DNA from: Porphyromonadaceae bacterium UBA3318
GTDB lineage: Bacteria > Bacteroidota > Bacteroidia > Bacteroidales > Muribaculaceae
Direction of reading: 5' to 3'
Length of the DNA: 13,618 bases
Assembly: GCA_002361235.1 (NCBI GenBank)
Contig: DESI01000040.1
Location: 1 to 13,618 of the forward strand
Shown here: positions 8,970 to 13,618 of the stretch, piece by piece
Numbering within the stretch: the stretch's first letter is position 1
Layout: every line of letters starts with the position of its first letter
Notes under the pieces: model-generated
The model's database searches: none
What the model saw: the letters and a program-made list of their open reading frames with translations, nothing else
What the model was told of the DNA's origin: nothing
Translations under genes and position numbers: made by a program

Positions 8970-10019
8970 TTATCCCAGGAAGTGCTGGTAGCAGAACTGC
9001 GTGAACCAGATCCAGAAGGGACAGAAGCCGATGAAGGTGATGACGGACAATGCCAGCGACGACGTGGAGGTGGCCACGTAAGTGTCGTATTCGTCGGCTA
9101 TGATGATGCCGGAGAATGCCGGAGGCAGTGCGCCGGCTATCACCATCATGGCGAGGTTGGTCTCGGTCATCTTGAACAGCAGACCCACTATCAGCAGCAG
9201 TGCCGGCATCACTATCATCTTGAGGATACAACCTAAGATACCCTGCCAGTTGATGGTAATCTTGAAAGCCGAAAGTGTAATACCTGCGGCGAACACGGCC
9301 ATCGAGGCGTTGGCCCCCTTGATCAGGTCGAGCGAAGGGCTGAGCCACTCGGGCCATGGAATTCCGACAACAACCCAGATCACGGCTACTATAGGAGCCC
9401 ATGCCACAGGCTGTTCCAGAGCATGGATCACGGCCTTCCAGCCTGCGTCGCGGTGGGACTTGCCTGTCGCCGAGCCGCCGGCTGCTCCGGCCGTCGCGGC
9501 CACGGTGCCGCCGTTGGCCACGGCCTTCTGCGCGGCTTCCTTGTCCAGCGCGTTGTTAAGCAGCGACAGTCCGACAGGAATACCCACGGCGTTGACGACG
9601 ATACCCACGATGGCCACTACCAGCGCAACACCCACGGTGTGTCCGAAGATAGGCTCCAGGACGGCGAATCCCAGGAATCCGATTGTCGGCGAACCGTTCA
9701 CCAGCGCCATGATGGCGCCGTCGGCGGCGGTGGTGTTCTTGAAGCATTTGGCATAAATGAAATACACGGCCATGAAGCAAGCCATTATCACCACAAGCGA
9801 TATGACGGTCAGCTTCAGGTCCTCCACCAGCATGTGCCGGTTGGCCTGCACTATCGATACGAACAGGGCGGCGGGCAATGCATAGTCAAGCACTACCTTG
9901 TTGAAGGCCTTTCCGTTGTCGGCGGTAAAGATTCCCTTCTTGCCCGATATGTAACCTGCAAGCATCACCACGATAATCGGGACGATAGCATACAGGATGA
10001 TATGCATCATGTTACTCAT
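8970..10019 (-). CDS. AEC-family permease, putative oxalate/formate transporter
   Basis: The 349 residues are almost wholly hydrophobic and resolve into about ten membrane segments: near 7-25, 40-60, 69-91, 105-125, 128-152, 205-222, 235-255, 262-285, 290-308 and 320-343. This is the architecture of the auxin efflux carrier (AEC) family. The typical half-way cytoplasmic loop (about 155-200) is Ala/Gly-rich here. Conserved-looking features are DYALPAALF in segment 2, NGSPTIGFLGF in segment 4 and GALPPAFSGI in segment 9. Bacterial AEC proteins are secondary carriers for organic acids such as malate. E. coli YfdV, encoded beside frc and oxc, belongs to the same family. Here too the gene is the last of a frc-oxc-permease series, so oxalate uptake and/or formate export is the natural inference, not shown by sequence. 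The ATG at 10019 gives MSNMMH; Met4 or Met5 could also start. No OxlT-type MFS oxalate:formate antiporter gene is present in the window. Confidence 0.9.
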   Translation of the reverse strand: MSNMMHIILYAIVPIIVVMLAGYISGKKGIFTADNGKAFNKVVLDYALPAALFVSIVQANRHMLVEDLKLTVISLVVIMACFMAVYFIYAKCFKNTTAADGAIMALVNGSPTIGFLGFAVLEPIFGHTVGVALVVAIVGIVVNAVGIPVGLSLLNNALDKEAAQKAVANGGTVAATAGAAGGSATGKSHRDAGWKAVIHALEQPVAWAPIVAVIWVVVGIPWPEWLSPSLDLIKGANASMAVFAAGITLSAFKITINWQGILGCILKMIVMPALLLIVGLLFKMTETNLAMMVIAGALPPAFSGIIIADEYDTYVATSTSSLALSVITFIGFCPFWIWFTQFCYQHFLG

Positions 10020-10036
10020 AATATTTATAATTAATT

Positions 10037-10149
10037 AGTTTATAAAGTTTATAAAGTTGAAAAAGTTAAGATAAATGTTCAGACTGCGAAACTATCCGTC
10101 GCGTCCCGGCATTCTCTTAACTTTTTAAACTCTTTCAACTTTCTCAACT
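10037..10149. repeat. Intergenic inverted repeat with 9-base phased arms, copy 2
   Basis: This is the cleanest copy. AGTT starts at 10037, 10046, 10055 and 10064; AACT starts at 10119, 10128, 10137 and 10146. That is four units per arm, all exactly 9 bases apart. The arms pair imperfectly around a G+C-richer loop at about 10075-10112. Read on the - strand (the direction of the flanking genes), the loop contains CGCGACGGATAGTTTCGCA, which resembles the loop of copy 1. The element fills the gap between the oxc stop (3 bases away) and the permease start (17 bases away). If the operon is one transcript, this structure would sit between the two coding regions. Confidence 0.75.
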
Positions 10150-10151
10150 TT

Positions 10152-11894
10152 TTATACGGTATAGTCGATCAGCGGCGCCGGGTTGAGGTATCCGATGTGG
10201 CCGGATTCCTTGCCGGAGTCGGCGGCAAGCTGCACGTCGATCAGGGCCGGTCTCTTGGAGGCGATGGCCTCGGTGAGCGCTTTCTTAAGGTCGGCCACGT
10301 TGTCGACGCGGTAACCGGCCGCTCCGAAGCATTCCCCTATCAGGTTATACTGCGCGTTGATGTCGAGCGTTGTGGGCGCGGGTGCGTCGCCTCCGCCGGG
10401 ATTGACGCCCACACCGTTGTAGATGCCGCCGTTGTTGAACACCACGACCGTCACAGGCAGATTGAAACGGCAGATGGTGGCGAAGTCCATGCCTGAGAAA
10501 CCGAACGCGGAGTCACCTTCGATGGCCACTACGCTCTTGCCTGTGGCCACGGCGGCTCCGACGCACGAACCCATGCCCATGCCCATGATGGCCCATGTGG
10601 CGCAGTCCACGCGATGGCGCGGCAGCGACATGTCGATCGTATCGCGTGTGTCGTCAAGGGTGTTGGCGCCCTCGTTGACCAGGACGATGTCCGGATTGGC
10701 TTCAAGTATCGGCTTGATGACGCTGAGTGCCGTCCAGTGGTTCATAGGCATTGCCGTGGAGGCGTCCTCCAGGCGTTTGGCGAACTTGGCGTTCTTCGCG
10801 GCGGTCTCGGCCTGCAGTCCGCTTACCCATGTCGGGTCGGCGACTATGGTCTTGCCCTTCAGTCCGTCGAGAATCATCTGCAGCGAGGTGCGCATGTCGC
10901 CCACCACCGGCGCTGCGATAGGCACGTTGCGGTCTATCTCCTCGGCGCAGGCGTCAAGCTGAATGAACTTGCCGGCGGGGTTCCACTTGCCTCGGCCGAA
11001 AGAGAGCATCCAGTTCAGGCGCGCGCCGATCACTACGACCACGTCCGCCTCCTCCATGATAGTGGAGCGGCAGCTGATGGCGCTGTGCGGGCCGTTGTCG
11101 GGCAGCAGTCCCTTGGCCATCGACATGGAGTAATAAGGTATGTTGTAGGTCTCGACCAGTTCCTTCACCAGATCCTCGAGTCCGGCGTATGCGGCGCCCT
11201 TGCCGAGGAGTATGGCCGGCTTCTTGGCCGATGCCAGCAGTTCGACCGCGCGTTTCACGGCGTCGGCGTTGGGGGCGACAGTGGAATAGATGTCAACCGG
11301 GGTATAGAACAGTTTCTCGGCATCGGCGGCATCCATGATTTCGGCCAGGGCCGGAGTGGTCATGTCGATGTACACGCCGCCGGGACGGCCTGAGACGGCT
11401 GCGCGGTATGCGCGGGCCACTGCCGACGGAATGTCCTTGGCATACGAGCAGCGGAAGGCCGCCTTGACCAGAGGGCGCGCGGTGTTGAGCTGGTCCAGTT
11501 CCTCGTATGTGCCCATCTTCATGTCGACCATGGTCGGGTCGGTGGCACCGGATATCTGAATCATCGGGTAACAGTTTACAGTGGCGTTGGCCGTGGCCGT
11601 CAGACCGTTCATAAAGCCGAGCGACGACACGGTGAGAAGCACGCCCGGACGGCGTGTCAGATATCCGTAAGTGGCGGCGGCCATGCCGGCCTGCTGCTCG
11701 AAACGGAAGCCATAGAAGTTCATCCCGACTTTCTGCATGGCGTAGGCGGCCTCGGTGACGGGGATGCCCACAAGTCCGAACACATCCGTCAGACCTAAAC
11801 GACGAAGACTCTCGGCAAGTATATACATGCCCGTCACCTGCTCCGGGAACTTGGGAGCCGGCTTCGGATTGCAGTTACATGTTGTATTTCCCAT
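10152..11894 (-). CDS. oxc: Oxalyl-CoA decarboxylase (ThDP-dependent)
   Basis: Catalyses oxalyl-CoA to formyl-CoA plus CO2 in the cytoplasm, using thiamine diphosphate and Mg2+. I use the ATG at 11894 (MGNTTCNC..., 580 aa); a longer frame would need a TTG at 11900 and adds only two residues. The three-domain ThDP-enzyme layout is clear: an N-terminal pyrimidine-binding domain with the cofactor-activating Glu66 in FRFEQQAG, a middle domain with VVVIGARLNW, and a C-terminal domain with the GDS...NN diphosphate/Mg motif (GDS 460-462, Asn487-Asn488). Tyr130-Glu131 in TYEELDQLN and Ser564 in KESGHI line up, by my recollection, with Tyr120, Glu121 and Ser553 of the Oxalobacter formigenes enzyme. 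These residues separate Oxc from acetolactate synthase and 2-hydroxyacyl-CoA lyase. Length is normal for Oxc. The N-terminus has an extra CNC/Pro-Lys stretch before the first conserved block. It lies 170 bases after frc and 132 bases before the permease gene. Confidence 0.96.
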   Translation of the reverse strand: MGNTTCNCNPKPAPKFPEQVTGMYILAESLRRLGLTDVFGLVGIPVTEAAYAMQKVGMNFYGFRFEQQAGMAAATYGYLTRRPGVLLTVSSLGFMNGLTATANATVNCYPMIQISGATDPTMVDMKMGTYEELDQLNTARPLVKAAFRCSYAKDIPSAVARAYRAAVSGRPGGVYIDMTTPALAEIMDAADAEKLFYTPVDIYSTVAPNADAVKRAVELLASAKKPAILLGKGAAYAGLEDLVKELVETYNIPYYSMSMAKGLLPDNGPHSAISCRSTIMEEADVVVVIGARLNWMLSFGRGKWNPAGKFIQLDACAEEIDRNVPIAAPVVGDMRTSLQMILDGLKGKTIVADPTWVSGLQAETAAKNAKFAKRLEDASTAMPMNHWTALSVIKPILEANPDIVLVNEGANTLDDTRDTIDMSLPRHRVDCATWAIMGMGMGSCVGAAVATGKSVVAIEGDSAFGFSGMDFATICRFNLPVTVVVFNNGGIYNGVGVNPGGGDAPAPTTLDINAQYNLIGECFGAAGYRVDNVADLKKALTEAIASKRPALIDVQLAADSGKESGHIGYLNPAPLIDYTV

Positions 11895-11909
11895 AATCAA
11901 GTTATTTAT

Positions 11910-12053
11910 AGTTTATAAAGTTTGAGAGGAGTAAATGGAAGTTCAAAGAGTTTATAAAGTGTAAAAAGTTAAGATAATACCAAGACGCTGCTTTCAGAGT
12001 CTACACTATTATCTTAACTTTCTCAACTCTTTAACTTCTTAAACTTTTAAACT
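11910..12053. repeat. Intergenic inverted repeat with 9-base phased arms, copy 3
   Basis: A perfect 13-bp inverted repeat forms the core (11966-11978 and 12008-12020, AAGTTAAGATAAT / ATTATCTTAACTT) with a 29-base loop. Outward from it, AGTT-type units start at 11967, 11958 (AGTG), 11949 and 11940, 9 bases apart, with another pair at 11919 and 11910. AACT units start at 12016, 12025, 12033, 12042 and 12050 (steps of 9, 8, 9, 8). The element fills the frc-oxc gap, ending 11 bases from the frc stop codon. Its loop carries GCTTTCAGAG (11990-11999), which recurs upstream of frc at 13541-13550. Confidence 0.75.
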
Positions 12054-12064
12054 TTCAGTTTAAA

Positions 12065-13366
12065 TTACATCTTTCCGTCAGGCAGCGGGGCCGTAGTGCC
12101 GTTCTTGGCGAACTCCGCGATCTGTGCGTCGGTATAACCGTATTCCTTCAGCACCTCGGCGGTGTTGCCGCCCAGTGTCGGGCAGGGAGGATACGTAGGC
12201 TGGAAGTTGCTCATGGTGAATGGCACTCCGACGGTGACGAACTCGCCGACCTTTCCGGGCTGGTCTATCTTGACCAGTGTGTTGCCGTCGTAGAGCGACT
12301 GGTCGTTCATAATCTCCTTGGTATTTAGCACCGGAGCCACGGGCACGCCTGCGGGAGCCAGCTTCTCGGTGACCTGATACTTGTCGAGGTCATTGTCGAG
12401 AATCCATTTCTGAACGCGGGCTATCAGGGCGTCCTTGTGACGGTCGCGGGCGTCGGCGGTGTTGAAGTCGGGATTGGTCAGCCAGTCCTGGAAGCCGAAT
12501 ACCTCCACGGCCTTCTCGAAGTCCTTCTTGCCGCGCTGGAAGATGATGTAGGCGTATGCGTTGGGGTCGGTCTCCCAGCCCTTGCACTTATATGTCCATC
12601 CCAGGACGCCGCTGCCCTCGGTATTGCCTGAACGGGGCACGTAGTCGGGGAATTTCTCGTTAGGATACTGCATGAACTGTGTCAGGTACCCTATCTTGTC
12701 GAGCGTGAGCTGGTCGCGCGTCTTGATACGGCACAGGTTCAGACATGCGTTGTGCATGGACTGATATACGTACGTTCCCTCGCCGGTGTGGGTGCGCTGC
12801 ACCAGGGCCGCAAGCAGACCGATGGCGAGGTGCATACCGGTATTGGAGTCGCCTAAGGCGGCGCCGGACTGTGTCGGGATGTTGTCGGGGCCGCTGTACC
12901 AGCCGGTTGTGGAGGCAGCCGCCGCAGTAACCTGAGCCACAGGCTCGTAAGCCTTCAGGTTGGCGTAACGCGAGCTTACCGGGAAGCCCTTGATGGTGCC
13001 GTAGATGCAGCGGGGGTTGAGCTTATGAACTTCCTCCCAACTGAAACCCAGCTTGTCCATGGCTCCCGGGTGGAGGTTCTCGACGAATATGTCGGCGGTC
13101 TCTATCAGCTTGGTCAGTATGGCCTTGCCGTCGTGAGTGGCGGCGTCAAGCGTCAGCGATTTCTTACCGCTGTTCAGCTGCAGGAAGTAATAGCTGGGGC
13201 AGTCCGGATCGAACTGAAGCTCGTTACGGGTGGCGTCACCCGAGCCGGGACGCTCAATCTTGATGATTTCGGCTCCAAGCCATCCCAACAACTGTGTACA
13301 TGACGGACCGGACTGTACGCTGGTGAAGTCTATCACCTTGATTCCTTGTAATGGTGCTGTGTTCAT
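12065..13366 (-). CDS. frc: Formyl-CoA:oxalate CoA-transferase (class III / CaiB family), variant active-site loop
   Basis: Transfers CoA from formyl-CoA to oxalate, giving oxalyl-CoA and formate; with Oxc this forms the catalytic cycle of oxalate breakdown. The 433-residue protein, from the ATG at 13366, is close to the usual 415-430 for the family. The catalytic aspartate that forms the acyl anhydride is Asp173 in ALGDSNTGMH (Asp169 in O. formigenes). Gln18 (SVQSGP) and Glu141 (KAYEPVAQ) match the known active-site Gln17 and Glu140. Other family marks are VENLHPGAMDKLGF, GTIKGF and KCKGWETDPNAY. One oddity is that the flexible glycine loop, GGGGQ in the O. formigenes and E. coli enzymes, reads E250-G-S-G-V here within GNTEGSGVLGW. 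The position of O. formigenes Trp48 is Glu49, but that site varies in the family. Genetic linkage to oxc makes oxalate the likely acceptor; another acyl-CoA donor, as in YfdE-type enzymes, cannot be excluded. Confidence 0.93.
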   Translation of the reverse strand: MNTAPLQGIKVIDFTSVQSGPSCTQLLGWLGAEIIKIERPGSGDATRNELQFDPDCPSYYFLQLNSGKKSLTLDAATHDGKAILTKLIETADIFVENLHPGAMDKLGFSWEEVHKLNPRCIYGTIKGFPVSSRYANLKAYEPVAQVTAAAASTTGWYSGPDNIPTQSGAALGDSNTGMHLAIGLLAALVQRTHTGEGTYVYQSMHNACLNLCRIKTRDQLTLDKIGYLTQFMQYPNEKFPDYVPRSGNTEGSGVLGWTYKCKGWETDPNAYAYIIFQRGKKDFEKAVEVFGFQDWLTNPDFNTADARDRHKDALIARVQKWILDNDLDKYQVTEKLAPAGVPVAPVLNTKEIMNDQSLYDGNTLVKIDQPGKVGEFVTVGVPFTMSNFQPTYPPCPTLGGNTAEVLKEYGYTDAQIAEFAKNGTTAPLPDGKM

Positions 13367-13618
13367 AGTATTCTAATTTTATTAAATTCGTGATGTATAA
13401 CAGCTTATGTGTAATCGTGATGCGAATCGCGCAATGCGCATCGCATAATCCGCTATTCTTAAATTCTGAAATTAGAACACCGTACAGTAAAAATAAGTTT
13501 GAACCCGCCGAAAAATAATAGTGCCTCGGTAGTGGCGCAGGCTTTCAGAGCCGCGCATCAACTCGGACTCAATTCTTATTCGCCTGTCTCATTTACTGCC
13601 TCGGAGAGGCTGTTTCTC
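13367..13618 (-). promoter_or_regulatory. Leader/upstream region of the oxalate operon
   Basis: No credible coding frame is present in these 252 bases; they are the only place in the window for a promoter upstream of frc. I see no clear Bacteroidetes TTTG / TAnnTTTG pair. The nearest -7-like match on the - strand is TATTTTTA around 13490, which lacks the final G. Two hairpins are visible: 13420-13446, and 13535-13556 (GCGC-A-GGCT, loop TTCAG, AGCC-GCGC). The second one overlaps the GCTTTCAGAG shared with the loop of copy 3. The octamer TGCCTCGG occurs at 13522 and again at 13597. A promoter and operator here are inferred from position only. Confidence 0.4.
13420..13446. promoter_or_regulatory. 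G+C-rich hairpin/palindrome upstream of frc
   Basis: Six base pairs (ATGCGA 13420-13425 with TCGCAT 13441-13446) continue, after a small bulge, into GCGC (13429-13432) pairing with GCGC (13436-13439) around an AAT loop. It lies 54 bases upstream of the frc ATG in an otherwise A+T-rich stretch. It could be a protein-binding palindrome or a 5'-leader hairpin; no known regulator motif is recognised. Confidence 0.4.

Noticed and set aside
9082..9756. Open frame on the + strand opposite the permease gene
   Set aside because: The - strand frame is a typical ten-segment AEC permease; the + strand product is a Thr/Ala/Ile-rich mirror of it.
10614..11393. Open frame on the + strand opposite oxc
   Set aside because: Opposite a gene with all catalytic motifs of Oxc; the product has no recognisable features.
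11895..11900. TTG start for oxc at 11900
   Set aside because: An ATG two codons further in (11894) is in frame and a far more usual start; only two residues differ.
497..12053. The phased inverted repeats as a CRISPR array or MITE
   Set aside because: There are no equal-length spacers between repeats, the 9-base units are degenerate, and no target-site duplications are visible at the borders.
13598..13618. Hairpin GCCTC-GGA-GAGGC followed by TGTTTCTC at the right edge, resembling a terminator or the end of a Bacteroides insertion sequence (GAGGCTGTCTC-like)
   Set aside because: The stem is only 5 bp, no + strand gene leads into it, the match to such ends is imperfect and the window stops before any transposase could be seen.

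Overview
The window looks like chromosomal DNA from a gut Bacteroidales, most likely Muribaculaceae (formerly S24-7). Three things point there: a giant secreted protein ending in a type IX secretion (T9SS) C-terminal sorting domain, a DUF1573 protein of the Bacteroidetes kind, and G+C-rich genes separated by very A+T-rich spacers without clear Shine-Dalgarno sites. Oxalate-degradation genes have been reported in Muribaculaceae, which fits the right half. The family assignment is inference; no rRNA or marker gene is present.

Left half, + strand. Positions 1-495 are the 3' part of a beta-rich protein of unknown function that probably starts outside the window. After an inverted-repeat spacer comes one enormous gene (614-8548, 2644 aa) for a secreted, probably surface-anchored modular protein. 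Its visible parts are a signal peptide, a discoidin-like domain, a GLUG-like beta-helix, a jelly-roll-like module, several beta modules and the T9SS sorting domain. A distinctly A+T-rich stretch inside it looks like a swapped-in segment. A small exported DUF1573 protein (8584-8967) follows at 35 bases.

Right half, - strand, read right to left. An oxalate catabolism cluster: frc (formyl-CoA:oxalate CoA-transferase), oxc (oxalyl-CoA decarboxylase, ThDP-dependent) and an AEC-family permease. Frc charges oxalate with CoA from formyl-CoA, Oxc decarboxylates oxalyl-CoA back to formyl-CoA and CO2, and the permease is the obvious candidate for moving oxalate and/or formate. The order frc-oxc-AEC is the same as in the E. 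coli yfdW-yfdU-yfdV cluster. The permease gene ends 2 bases from the end of the DUF1573 gene, and a G+C-rich hairpin inside the DUF1573 coding region is a plausible terminator for the oxalate operon.

The most unusual signal is not a gene. Three intergenic spacers (about 497-591, 10037-10149 and 11910-12053) hold long inverted repeats whose arms are built from degenerate 9-base units: AGTT every 9 bases on the left, AACT about every 9 bases on the right. They surround loops that share short conserved cores in the sense direction. Two of the three fill the gaps between the oxalate genes, so they may act on the operon's mRNA. I know of no name for this element. A second point of interest is that Frc has lost the tetraglycine active-site loop typical of characterised enzymes.
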